A DNA stretch of 64,000 bases from Nitrospirota bacterium (lineage in GTDB: Bacteria; JACPQY01): contig JACPAV010000020.1 of assembly GCA_016180645.1 (NCBI GenBank), forward strand, positions 1-64,000, written 5' to 3'. Below, in pieces: positions 7,619 through 17,076 of this stretch (position 1 is its first letter; each line of letters begins with the position of its first letter). The position numbers and the translations under genes are program-made. Under the pieces are notes generated by a model, which saw nothing but the letters and a program-made list of their open reading frames with translations, ran no database searches and was not told the origin of the DNA.

Positions 7619-10600
7619 ATGAAATTCTTTGACGCAGTGCGTCAGGCGAGAGTTCAACGAAAAATGGGCCGGAGCGACCTCGCCGAGAAGGTCGGGATCA
7701 GCCGGATCTCCATGGGAAGCAGCACTCTCCCGCCTGCGGGTATCGTATCCCCTACCGTGGCAGTCCGTGGGACTGGGCGTTTCTTATTCCGCGTTGTCCT
7801 GGGCGCGCTGTTCGCCGGCTGTACGGCCGAAAGACGATCGGACCAGGAGGCGGTTGCTCAGGCGAGGGAGATCATCGTGGACGTCCCTTTGACGCCGGAG
7901 GCAGCCGCGGCGATGGTGGGCATAGGGGAGGAGGCGATTTCAGCGGGAGTACGTCTGGGGCGACGTGGGATTTCACAGGAGGTAGTACGGGGGGGCATTC
8001 GGGCGGAGGAGACGCAACTGATTGCCTCCGGGATCCGCGGCGGCATCCGTGCGGGCGTGAGGGGCGGAATTCGGGCCGGGTCTCAGACTGGGGTTCGCGG
8101 TGGTGCTCAGGAAGGCGTGAGGCTTTCGCCGGGTCGACAGGGATCCGGAGCGCCTGACCTCTCATACGAGTTTCGAGTGACCCTCCCTGCCGGGCTCGAT
8201 GCTCAGCGGCCGGATCTGTTTGTGGACATTGCTCTCACGGGCGCGCCATCAAGGCCTTTGGTGTCGATGGTGGCTGGGGGTGCAGTGAACGTCGCGACGG
8301 GAGGGCAGGTGCAGGTCAACGAACTCGAGTTGGGCACGGGGGCGACCCTCCTGCCGGACCAGGACGGGGATGGTGTCGCGAGCCTCATTGAGGTCGCTGT
8401 TTCGATCGTGCTGGTAACGGATATTCGGCCCGATGATCCCGATTCCGTCCCAACGCAGGAACTTGTTCAGAAGGCCTTTCTTCGGATGCAGGAGCGATTG
8501 AATGCGCTGCTCAAGGATCAGGGGTTTAACGGGCTCGTGGTGGTGATCGTGGATCTGGCGGCGCCGGACACGAGTGTGAGTGCGGACGTGGCAAAGAACG
8601 GGGGCTTCACGAAGAGTACGAGAATCGTCTTTTCGCTGGGATGCACGGAACCCGGCTGCCGGTTTAGCTGCGAGCTCGATGGCGCGGCGGCTGAGCCCTG
8701 CGAATCGCCCTATTCAACGGAGGCAGGCGAGGGAAGGCACGAACTGAGGGTAAGGGCTTCGGATGCGCTGGGAAATGCGGACCGCACACCGGCGGTTTTC
8801 GTTTGGACCGTCATCACCAAGGGCGCCGCGACGGTGCCGGAGGATGTTCCGGCGCCGGTATCGAATGCGGCGGCCGCGACAGTCAAGTTCGGCTGCGGCG
8901 CGGGTTCGGGATGCGCGTTCCGGTGTGAGCTCGACGGGAAGCCGTTTCCCGCGCCTCAGGGTGCGTGCAGTTCACCCCTTGTGCTGAGCGGTCTTGGAGA
9001 GGGAGAGCATTTGCTCAAGATTGTGGCAACGGACGCGGCCGGCAACACGGAACCTCAGCCGACGGTGATTGCATGGACGGTAGATACGAAGGCGCCGGAC
9101 ACGCTGGTGAAGTCAAAACCGGCGGCACTCACGAGCAAGGTTGTTGCCGTGTTCGAATTCTCGTCCGACGATGTGGCGGCATCCTTCTCCTGTTCGGTGG
9201 ACGGCGGAGTCTCCCAAGCGTGCTCGTCCCCGTTCTCGGCGAGCGTGAGCGAAGGTAGGCATGTCTTGCAGGTAGTTGCGACGGACAAGGCGGGAAACGT
9301 GGATCCGACTCCCGCTACGGCGGCCTGGGAGTTGGATACGACGGCCCCATCCTTCGCGGGACTGAGTGGATCTCAAGTGGTCTCAGTAAACCAGGTGACA
9401 CTTTCATGGAGCGCAGCGACGGACAAGGTGACTCCGGCGCAGAAGATCGTCTACGAGATCTGCCAGAGCACGGTGGCGCAGAGTTGTGTGGGAAACTTCG
9501 TGGGGGCCGTCGCCGTGCCGGCAGGATCGACATCCTATTCGATGGGCGGGCTTTCGCCGGCCACCAGGTACTACCTTGTAGTGCGAGCGGTGGATGAGGC
9601 GGGGAATCGGGAGTCCAACCTGATTGAGAAGAGCGCCGCGACAGTGCTGGATGGGAGGGTGTCCGGCAGCGCACAACATTCGTGTGCGGTAACGGGCGGA
9701 GGACTCGTGAAGTGCTGGGGAAGGGGCAATAGCGGCGAATTGGGAGACGGCGTGACGTCGGGCCCGGTTACGTGCGGTGGGTCGTTCTATGCAAATCCGA
9801 CGCCCGTTACGGTGAACGGGCTTTCGGGAGTTGTGCGTGTTGTGGGTGGCGGAGCCTTCAGTTGTGGGTTGTCGAGTGGAGGGAGCCTACGATGCTGGGG
9901 TGGAAATTTCTACGGTCAGCATGGGGATGGCAGCCGAACGACGAAGTCAGTACCTGCCGGTAGTGATGGTGTGCAGGGGTTGAGTGACGTATCCGTGGGT
10001 GCAGGAGGATATCACGCCTGCGGAATGTTTTCGGGTGGGGTGGTCAAGTGCTGGGGAGGGAACGGCTACGGCCAACTGGGGGGCGGCGGAACAAGCGGTC
10101 CGAATGACTGCGAGGGACAGGCATGCAGCACCACGCCTGCGGCCGTGGTGGGCATCGGTGCCGCGGTTGGTGTGGTTGCGGGGGACCTCTTCGCATGTGC
10201 CTTGGAAGGGGACGGCGGTGTGAAGTGCTGGGGTGAAAATTCGATGGGTCAGCTCGGTGACGGTACCGTGGCTGGAAGAGGAACGCCGATGACCGTTCCG
10301 GGCGTGACGCCTGCCCGCAGGCTCTTTGCTGGATCCACGCAAGCGTGTGCTCTCATGACCGATGGGAACTACAAGTGCTGGGGCTCCAATGCGTACGGAG
10401 AATTGGGTACGGGAGGCACCGGCCCGGATACGTGTGGTTCTACGCCGTGCAGCAGGACTCCTGTGACGTCGGTCAATCTCGCCGGCGCCGTTTTGCCCGC
10501 CCTGGGAGCAGGGCACACTTGTGGGCTGTTCGGAGGTGGTGTTGTGAAATGCTGGGGACAAGGCGGGTTGGGCCAACTCGGAAACGGCGGGACAAGCGAC

Positions 10601-10786
10601 AGCACTGCGCCCGTGACCGTGGGCGGACTTGCCGGGGTCGTTGGGATTGCCGCGGGCTGGAATCACACCTGTGCTCTGCGGTCGGATGGGAAGATTCTCT
10701 GTTGGGGGGCGAACACATGCGGCCAGCTTGGGGACGGGACCACCGTGGACGGAAGCGTGCCGACGGCGGTCCTGAACTTCCCTTGA
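7619..10786 (+). CDS. Lipoprotein with seven RCC1 repeats
   Basis: A secreted lipoprotein of 1055 residues. A signal peptide ends in the lipobox LFAGC (Cys 68 from the first ATG). Next come basic glycine repeats (VRGGIRA type), then Cys-rich Ig-like modules of the form FSCELDG...GNADRTPAVFVWTV. A fibronectin-III-like domain follows (VTLSWSAATD). The C-terminus has exactly seven RCC1-type repeats, each with a Cys pair in the form C-x(n)-KCWG and GQLGDG, which fits one seven-bladed propeller on the cell surface. The first 31 residues (FFDAVRQARVQRKMGRSDLAEKVG) look like half an XRE HTH. The true start may instead be ATG 7712, just before the signal peptide. It is the first gene of the lipoprotein/export locus. 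Its closest relative is at 54208-59790. Confidence 0.8.
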   Translation: MKFFDAVRQARVQRKMGRSDLAEKVGISRISMGSSTLPPAGIVSPTVAVRGTGRFLFRVVLGALFAGCTAERRSDQEAVAQAREIIVDVPLTPEAAAAMVGIGEEAISAGVRLGRRGISQEVVRGGIRAEETQLIASGIRGGIRAGVRGGIRAGSQTGVRGGAQEGVRLSPGRQGSGAPDLSYEFRVTLPAGLDAQRPDLFVDIALTGAPSRPLVSMVAGGAVNVATGGQVQVNELELGTGATLLPDQDGDGVASLIEVAVSIVLVTDIRPDDPDSVPTQELVQKAFLRMQERLNALLKDQGFNGLVVVIVDLAAPDTSVSADVAKNGGFTKSTRIVFSLGCTEPGCRFSCELDGAAAEPCESPYSTEAGEGRHELRVRASDALGNADRTPAVFVWTVITKGAATVPEDVPAPVSNAAAATVKFGCGAGSGCAFRCELDGKPFPAPQGACSSPLVLSGLGEGEHLLKIVATDAAGNTEPQPTVIAWTVDTKAPDTLVKSKPAALTSKVVAVFEFSSDDVAASFSCSVDGGVSQACSSPFSASVSEGRHVLQVVATDKAGNVDPTPATAAWELDTTAPSFAGLSGSQVVSVNQVTLSWSAATDKVTPAQKIVYEICQSTVAQSCVGNFVGAVAVPAGSTSYSMGGLSPATRYYLVVRAVDEAGNRESNLIEKSAATVLDGRVSGSAQHSCAVTGGGLVKCWGRGNSGELGDGVTSGPVTCGGSFYANPTPVTVNGLSGVVRVVGGGAFSCGLSSGGSLRCWGGNFYGQHGDGSRTTKSVPAGSDGVQGLSDVSVGAGGYHACGMFSGGVVKCWGGNGYGQLGGGGTSGPNDCEGQACSTTPAAVVGIGAAVGVVAGDLFACALEGDGGVKCWGENSMGQLGDGTVAGRGTPMTVPGVTPARRLFAGSTQACALMTDGNYKCWGSNAYGELGTGGTGPDTCGSTPCSRTPVTSVNLAGAVLPALGAGHTCGLFGGGVVKCWGQGGLGQLGNGGTSDSTAPVTVGGLAGVVGIAAGWNHTCALRSDGKILCWGANTCGQLGDGTTVDGSVPTAVLNFP

Positions 10787-10863
10787 GGTGCGTGGTGGCG
10801 GTTGGTTCCAGCATGCTGAGGCACTCGCCAAGATCGTCAGCCTCACGCCGGGGAGGACGCGGA

Positions 10864-13800
10864 ATGGAACATGGCCTGCCGGGTGGTTTGCCGGCCATCC
10901 TGGCTTGGTTCCTTCTTGTGGCGCCAGGAGTCCTGTTCGGGGTGTCTTGCGAGGGCGGTGGCTTGAGAACGGTGGAGAAGAGGGGACTCTTCACCTTCGA
11001 GCCGGCGCCGGGCAGCTACACGTTCACGGAGATCGCAGCGCTTGGCGGCGTGCGCGTTTCGGGGGAAAAGACGAAGAGGATCTTCTACAGATTTTCGACG
11101 GCGCCCGTTGTGGGTGACCTGCGGACGAGCGTCATGAAGAACGGTGACCAGATACCGGCGGTGGCGTTCCCGGGGAATGGTTCAGCTCCCACCCTGGAGG
11201 CGGTGCTGTATGTTGCCGCCGAATTGGAGAGCGGCGATGTTTCCGAGGTTGTGCGGGTTGACTACAAGCTGGATCTTCCGCCCCATATCTTCTTCGATCC
11301 GCCTGTTGGAACGTATGCCGGGGCCGTCAAGGGCAGCGTCAAATGCAACGAAGGCTGTTCGCTGGTCGTTGGGAGGACGGCGGAAGGAGCAGACCGGCAG
11401 GAAACGCTGGGGAATGATTCGATGGAGTTCGACCTGGACAAGAACACGGAGGTCGTGGTGGTAGCCAAGGATTCGGCGAACCAGGTGAGACAGGTTACGG
11501 TGCACTACACCATCGGCGCGGAGATCCTGCTTACCATTGAGTCGGGGTCCTGTTCGGAAGCAGGCAGGGAGGCCGCGGAGAGCTTGATTGAGCTCAGATG
11601 CAAGACGTTTCCCGCGCGGCTCACGTTCACGAGCAACGCGGGTAAGCTGGAATTTTCGCTGGATGGGCAGACGTTTGCGCCGGTGAGCGGCGAGGTCGCC
11701 GTGGGAGAGGCGGGGGTTGTTCTGGTGCGCGCATCATCCGGCGCGGCCACGCGGACGTTCCAACTGGTTCTGGGGCAGGAGGGCGACTCGAAGATCTTCC
11801 TCTCTCCGAAACCGGGGTCGTATCGGACGGGGTTCACGCTGCGGGTCCTTTCCATACCGCGGGGTGACGTTACGGTTACCATCGTGGGGAGGGGGTTTGA
11901 GAAGAAGCCGGTTACGTGCAAATCCTGCAGCTTTGAATTCAAGGAGGAGGGGACCTACAACCTGCTCGTCTCATACGGCGTCATGCAACAAACCGTGGTC
12001 TACGTGATCGACTCGAAGGCCCCGGTCGTGACGCTCATCCCCGAGCCGGGGAGTTACAGCGTGACGACGAGCAAGCAGGAGGTCCGCTTCGAGACGGACG
12101 AGACGGCGAAAGTGAATGTGGTTGCATGCCAGGACCGGGGGAAGTGCACGGAGTTCAAGGAGGTGAAGCGCATCGGTCTTCCCAGCGGAGCGTGGACGCT
12201 GCTCTATCACTCCGTCGACGGCGCGGACAACGTGAGCGCCCCGCTTCAGGCCGTCTACACGATCTCCCAATCGCGGACCGTTCTTCCGAATGAGTTGAAA
12301 ATCGAGGCGACGCGGAACATTTCCGTGCAAGGCGGCTTCTTCCCGGTCCCGGTGAATCCGTCGACGAAAGTTCAGGCTTCCACGGCGTATCCGCCGTATC
12401 CGACCGTCGCCGTAACCCGGGCGGACATCAAGCGAGGCGTCATGTGTACCGAGGCCGGGCTGTTCGCGCCGAGCTTCACATCGACCTTGACCTGCACGGA
12501 CATGGATGTCGGAGATGCGCCGCTCTTCGCTTCCGGCAATTCCGTCTACTACGGAAACCCGGATTCGACGGCGGGCGCTTCGATCGTGATCTCCTGGCCT
12601 CTGCCGATCGAGGAGGTTCGGGCTACGGAGCCGGGGAAGATACTCTTCCTCGACAACGCGGCAAGCGTGTGCATTTGCACGCCGCCGTACGATTGTGGGA
12701 TCTCGTCGTCCGCGGACCTTGTCGCGATCGGCCAGAGCTTCGCGATGGTCAAGAGAACGGTATCGGGGTCCTCCACGAAGGAGAATACGAATATCGCCTG
12801 CCGCAAGCTGGCGTCAGGATCGAGGTTGATCGGAGCGATCTACGACCCCAACCCGGCGGCCCCGGCATCGACGGCAGCGGATCCTTTGCTGGACTTCGCG
12901 ACGAACGTGGTGGTGGCGAATTCGAGCGGGGGCGCGTTCACGGTGTCCCCTTTCCCGAGCAAGAGCCCGCTGAACGGAACGCCGCTCTTTGGCGACGTGC
13001 GCCTGCCCTACACGGTGATCTTCTATAGGGACACATCCGGGCGGGCGCATGCCGTCGTGTGGCGCGAAATCGACAAGGAGTACCAGTTTGACGAGGTGAT
13101 CCCCATCGACCCGGCCGGATTCGAAATGGTGGGAGACAAGCTCTTGGTGTGCGGCGGGCAGGGGGTCTATTTGGTTTCGGCGGGGATGAAGCAGTACGTC
13201 TACCTCGGGGAGACGGATATCGTCGGCTGCGGCATCAACTCGAACTTTTCTTTCATCGTGGTCGAGAAGGCGACGGGAGGCAACCCGAACAAGATCAAGG
13301 AACTGGACGTGCTGGCGCAGAATGCGACGCCGAGCGGCCGCGCCGTGTCTCTCCCGCAGAATGCTCATGCGAAGGTACTCACAGCGAAAGACTCGGTGAT
13401 CGTCGGCCTCCTGGACACGGGCACGGGTCTGAGCGGGTTCACGGCGGACTTTGACGAGGGAACGGCGCGGGTGATGGGAAGCGCGGCGCTGATGAGGTCC
13501 AACTACACCTATCCCGACATCGATCCATCTGTTGGGACGGCGGGCTATACAGCGCCTGCATTCAAGTCGGGCCCGGGGGCCGTGCTGGCCATGGCGTCCA
13601 CAAGCGGTGGGGATGCACCCGTGGTCATTGGATACCGGGATGTATGGTTCAATCTGCCCCTGCTTGTTGGGGGGAACAAAGGGATTTTTACAGGGGAGCG
13701 GATGACCAACACCGCTACAACTGGGAATCAGGCGACCGTTTCGGTTCCTTCGACGGCGGCGCAGTTGGCGGTCTACAAGGCGCCAACGACGTCACTGGCG

Positions 13801-14817
13801 GGGGACCGAGAGTACGAGGTCTGGGGTCCACCGGAGATGTATGGGGTGCCTGCACTTAGAAATCCGCTAAGTACGAATCCAGTTCCGAGTGCCGGCATCC
13901 AGTGTGACTTGCAGACTAACGCTGCCCTGCCGGCTATTCAGACGCCGTGCATCTACTTCGTGGGTCCGGACCCAACGACTTTAGGTACGGGATCAAGTCA
14001 CAAAATGTTGTGGTCCATGGCGCCGAACGCGGGGACTGCCTATCGGTCAACTCTTTCGACGCGATGGGGACTCTACCTGTTCGACCCGGACGACATTCAC
14101 GTCTTCGGGAACAATTTCGCCCAGGCTTCGGACTCCGCGACCGATGCGCCGGCCACCTACAAGAACCGCGCGTATCCGGGCGGAGCAGTGGATTCCGCGG
14201 CGGCCGGATCGTTGGCGGCTGCCGGCCAAACGGACGTCATCCTAAAGGTCGTGCAGGGCGGGGCGTCCAAGATCACCCTGTTGGATTTTTCGGGATCGAA
14301 GGAGCTGGGAGGCGTGGGGTCAAGCTCGTTCATGGACCTGTCCCAAGCCGTTGTCTCGGCCGGAAGCTGGGGAGACGTAGCCATGGACAACGCAGGAAAG
14401 GGTCTTGTCCTGTCGCCCACGAAGCAGATCCAGGTGACACGGGGCAGTTGTACCGCCCCGGTATGTCCGGCTGCCTTCTCGTTTCCCTACCTCTGGGTGC
14501 AGGAGGGCGGGGGCAGCGCGGTGGTGCTCAAACAATACGAGCTCTACAGCTTCACGCCGCCCGCGATGGCGTCTCCGGCCGGTGTCACGTTTTCATGGAA
14601 ACCGGCGACGCCGATTATCTTCATACAAAGTGACGACTCGTCGCTGTCGATCGACGTAGGAACTTCGTTGAGCACTCTGAAGCCTCTCCCAAAGGAAGGG
14701 TTGTCGCTTGAGGCCGTTTCGACCCTCTTCTTCAAAATACCCGTAATAGGGGGGGCGCCGGTGAGTTCCGTCAAATTGCTGGTCCGGGAAATCGGCACTC
14801 CGGACAAGCTCGAGTAA
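10864..14817 (+). CDS. Large secreted lipoprotein with repeated beta-sandwich modules
   Basis: This 1317-residue protein is probably exported as a lipoprotein: a hydrophobic signal (AILAWFLLVAPGVLFGVSC) ends at Cys 29, although the lipobox is poor at -3. The first 500 residues hold repeated units beginning PxPGSY or PPVGTY (FEPAPGSYTFTE, FFDPPVGTYAGA, FLSPKPGSYRTG, LIPEPGSYSVTT). These look like the Ig-like modules of chitobiase C-terminal type. The rest has a beta-rich, WD40-like appearance without a motif I can name. The frame is open back to 10345, but ATG 10864 has GGGGAGGA seven bases upstream and starts the signal peptide. It lies 77 bases after the RCC1 lipoprotein and seven before the next lipoprotein, so it is likely in the same operon. 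Confidence 0.72.
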   Translation: MEHGLPGGLPAILAWFLLVAPGVLFGVSCEGGGLRTVEKRGLFTFEPAPGSYTFTEIAALGGVRVSGEKTKRIFYRFSTAPVVGDLRTSVMKNGDQIPAVAFPGNGSAPTLEAVLYVAAELESGDVSEVVRVDYKLDLPPHIFFDPPVGTYAGAVKGSVKCNEGCSLVVGRTAEGADRQETLGNDSMEFDLDKNTEVVVVAKDSANQVRQVTVHYTIGAEILLTIESGSCSEAGREAAESLIELRCKTFPARLTFTSNAGKLEFSLDGQTFAPVSGEVAVGEAGVVLVRASSGAATRTFQLVLGQEGDSKIFLSPKPGSYRTGFTLRVLSIPRGDVTVTIVGRGFEKKPVTCKSCSFEFKEEGTYNLLVSYGVMQQTVVYVIDSKAPVVTLIPEPGSYSVTTSKQEVRFETDETAKVNVVACQDRGKCTEFKEVKRIGLPSGAWTLLYHSVDGADNVSAPLQAVYTISQSRTVLPNELKIEATRNISVQGGFFPVPVNPSTKVQASTAYPPYPTVAVTRADIKRGVMCTEAGLFAPSFTSTLTCTDMDVGDAPLFASGNSVYYGNPDSTAGASIVISWPLPIEEVRATEPGKILFLDNAASVCICTPPYDCGISSSADLVAIGQSFAMVKRTVSGSSTKENTNIACRKLASGSRLIGAIYDPNPAAPASTAADPLLDFATNVVVANSSGGAFTVSPFPSKSPLNGTPLFGDVRLPYTVIFYRDTSGRAHAVVWREIDKEYQFDEVIPIDPAGFEMVGDKLLVCGGQGVYLVSAGMKQYVYLGETDIVGCGINSNFSFIVVEKATGGNPNKIKELDVLAQNATPSGRAVSLPQNAHAKVLTAKDSVIVGLLDTGTGLSGFTADFDEGTARVMGSAALMRSNYTYPDIDPSVGTAGYTAPAFKSGPGAVLAMASTSGGDAPVVIGYRDVWFNLPLLVGGNKGIFTGERMTNTATTGNQATVSVPSTAAQLAVYKAPTTSLAGDREYEVWGPPEMYGVPALRNPLSTNPVPSAGIQCDLQTNAALPAIQTPCIYFVGPDPTTLGTGSSHKMLWSMAPNAGTAYRSTLSTRWGLYLFDPDDIHVFGNNFAQASDSATDAPATYKNRAYPGGAVDSAAAGSLAAAGQTDVILKVVQGGASKITLLDFSGSKELGGVGSSSFMDLSQAVVSAGSWGDVAMDNAGKGLVLSPTKQIQVTRGSCTAPVCPAAFSFPYLWVQEGGGSAVVLKQYELYSFTPPAMASPAGVTFSWKPATPIIFIQSDDSSLSIDVGTSLSTLKPLPKEGLSLEAVSTLFFKIPVIGGAPVSSVKLLVREIGTPDKLE

Positions 14818-14824
14818 GGGGGGC

Positions 14825-17047
14825 ATGAACTTGAAAAGTAAAAAAGAAAAAGTAAAAAGGAAAAAGATTGCAGCAATGCTGGGGATGGCGGGCGGGATCG
14901 GCCTCCTCGGCTGTTCGCTCCTGGACGAACCGACAGCCGGCACGGCGGCGGAGAAGGGGATCGAGACCGGGGAGCTTCTTCAAAAGGGCGTGACGAAGGA
15001 AGGAGAAGGAGAGGATCGGTTTATCGGGCGGACGTTTGAATACGAGGTCAGGGGGCTGACCCGCACTGAAATCTCACTGCAGCCCGGGCAGAAGATCACG
15101 ATCCTACCCAAGTATGAGGGGGATCCGCCGCGGCTGTTCGACCCGGACGCGCCGCGCCCGTTCGCCCCGAAAGGATCCCTCGTGTTCGGCTTTGACTTTG
15201 ACGAGAGGGGACTGTTTCTTTATGACGACTGGCGAAAGTCCAAGGTCGAATTCGTGGTGTCCAGGGAGCTGGTCGGCAAGACGCTGTTTCTTTCGAACAA
15301 CAATGGCGAGAAGCCTCTGAAGGCGGTGGTCGTGGTGGGCAAGACGGACGCGCCGGCGCCTTGGGCTCCCCGATGGACGATCTCGAGGTCGGTCAATCCG
15401 ATCTTCAATTGGGATCCGGACCCGCAGTCCGTGAAGTACAATTTCCAAATCGATTCGTCGGGGCGTTTTTCTTCGTCGGAGCTGGTGGCCAGCTTCGACA
15501 CGTTTCCGACGTCGGGTGGAAGCGAGTCTCCCCTACCGCTGCCACTTTTCAACCTGGGTGAGGTCGCGCGGGTCGTTCTCGGGGAAGGACAATATTACTG
15601 GAGGGTGGCCTCGCAGAGAAACCTCGGGCGGCCGCTGGCGCCGGAGTTTGAGTGGTCGGACTACTCCTCCCCCACGCCGTTTTCCGTTGAGTTGGGTCTT
15701 CCGCCGTTTGTGCTTTTGGAGAAGCCTCTGGAGCCTATCGCGGTGGGCCGCATACAGAAGATCCGGTTCTTCAGCAGCGCCGACGCCTCGGGGAACATTG
15801 TGAGAGTCAGCGTTGGCACGACCGAGTGCAACGACAGCAACTATGGTCGGAGCGTGGGTGACTGGAAGTTCATGGTGGACCGGCGGGAGACGCCGTACGG
15901 TCCCGTGGCGTACACCGATTTGTTTGAGCTTCAAGTGGACGAGGCTCCGAAGAAGTACACGATCACGATCGAGGTCGTTGACTCCTTCGATGTCCTTTTC
16001 CGTGACATCGCGACCGTACCCATCACGCTGAAGAGCCTCAAGAACCTCCTGCCACCGTCTCTCCAGAAGCTGGATCCGACGATTGACTTGGAGGGGCTGT
16101 TCAGTCTCCGGCGGGCGGTGATCCGGCTGAGCGAAGACACCTGTTCGGGAACCAGCGGGGAACCTCGTACGGAATTCTTCAACCCGGAAATCATTACGTC
16201 GGATGCATTGGATGCTTTCGATGCTCTGGCGACGGCCTGCCTGACTTCCATCACGGACGGTACGATCAAGTTGGCCAAGATCCTCGCGATGCCGCCCGAG
16301 GAGATTCCAACCAAACGAATGCCATTCGTGCGGTTCAAGCTGTCGACCGACCCGACAAAAACCGTGACGCAGGTGCTGACGGCGGTCTGCCAATCGCTCA
16401 CGCAGACGGCGCAGGGTCTTGCCGGGATGCAGCAGGGCGGCGGTGGCGCGGGAGACGGGACACAGCCGCAGCTCGACTGCTCGGCCTTGCAGCAGCTCAA
16501 TCCCCAGGTGATCGGCGCGGTCATCGGTCCTTTCCTCAAGTCCGGCCAGACGTTCCTGGATGCGCTGAAGAACGCCGTCAAGGTGGACCTGCTTGTGAAT
16601 GGGGATGTGTTCAGCCCCAGAATCAAACTCGGGAATCTTGCGGATTTCGTCAAAGTGGATCTGGTGTTTCTGCCGGAAATCGCGTTCATCTTCAACATCG
16701 ATGTTCCCATCATCGACTTCGAAAGCGTGATCCAAACCAAGATCAACGACGTGCTGGGATCGGCCCAGGTGGGATTGAGACAGGTCTTCAACGAATGCCT
16801 GCCGGGCCCGGTGTCGGACATACTCAACCAGTCGTTTACGAACCAGCTCGCCGCCGCCAGCGGGGTTCTTTTCCAGAACGCGCTGACGGGCCGAGCCGGC
16901 CTGGCGGGGGGCGGGCTGCCCACGGGCAAGCAGGTGGGAGTCAGACCGCCCGCGCCCGTGAATGCGCCGATGCTGTTTCCCATGAACCCGGCGAACCTGG
17001 CCGGGTGGCAGGCGTTTGCGGAGGGGAAAACGAGCAATGAGCAATGA
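14825..17047 (+). CDS. Secreted lipoprotein of unknown function
   Basis: This 740-residue lipoprotein has a very basic n-region (NLKSKKEKVKRKK), a hydrophobic core and the lipobox LLGC (Cys 30). The middle shows fibronectin-like segments (FNWDPDPQSVKYNFQIDSSG, EGQYYWRVASQ). The C-terminal half is rich in aliphatic helices (VIGAVIGPFLKSGQTFLDAL, PEIAFIFNIDVPIIDFESVI), which is unusual for a plain adhesin. The start ATG has AAGGGGGG upstream and lies seven bases after the preceding stop, so translation is probably coupled. It forms a trio with the two upstream lipoproteins, directly ahead of the LolA-like, barrel and RND genes. I do not recognise a family. Confidence 0.7.
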   Translation: MNLKSKKEKVKRKKIAAMLGMAGGIGLLGCSLLDEPTAGTAAEKGIETGELLQKGVTKEGEGEDRFIGRTFEYEVRGLTRTEISLQPGQKITILPKYEGDPPRLFDPDAPRPFAPKGSLVFGFDFDERGLFLYDDWRKSKVEFVVSRELVGKTLFLSNNNGEKPLKAVVVVGKTDAPAPWAPRWTISRSVNPIFNWDPDPQSVKYNFQIDSSGRFSSSELVASFDTFPTSGGSESPLPLPLFNLGEVARVVLGEGQYYWRVASQRNLGRPLAPEFEWSDYSSPTPFSVELGLPPFVLLEKPLEPIAVGRIQKIRFFSSADASGNIVRVSVGTTECNDSNYGRSVGDWKFMVDRRETPYGPVAYTDLFELQVDEAPKKYTITIEVVDSFDVLFRDIATVPITLKSLKNLLPPSLQKLDPTIDLEGLFSLRRAVIRLSEDTCSGTSGEPRTEFFNPEIITSDALDAFDALATACLTSITDGTIKLAKILAMPPEEIPTKRMPFVRFKLSTDPTKTVTQVLTAVCQSLTQTAQGLAGMQQGGGGAGDGTQPQLDCSALQQLNPQVIGAVIGPFLKSGQTFLDALKNAVKVDLLVNGDVFSPRIKLGNLADFVKVDLVFLPEIAFIFNIDVPIIDFESVIQTKINDVLGSAQVGLRQVFNECLPGPVSDILNQSFTNQLAAASGVLFQNALTGRAGLAGGGLPTGKQVGVRPPAPVNAPMLFPMNPANLAGWQAFAEGKTSNEQ

Positions 17048-17076
17048 GCAACGAGCAATGAGTAAAAGGAGGATCT

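Noticed and set aside
17033-17062. GAGCAATGAGCAA direct repeats after the third lipoprotein
   Set aside because: A short tandem duplication at the stop codon; real, but too small to interpret.
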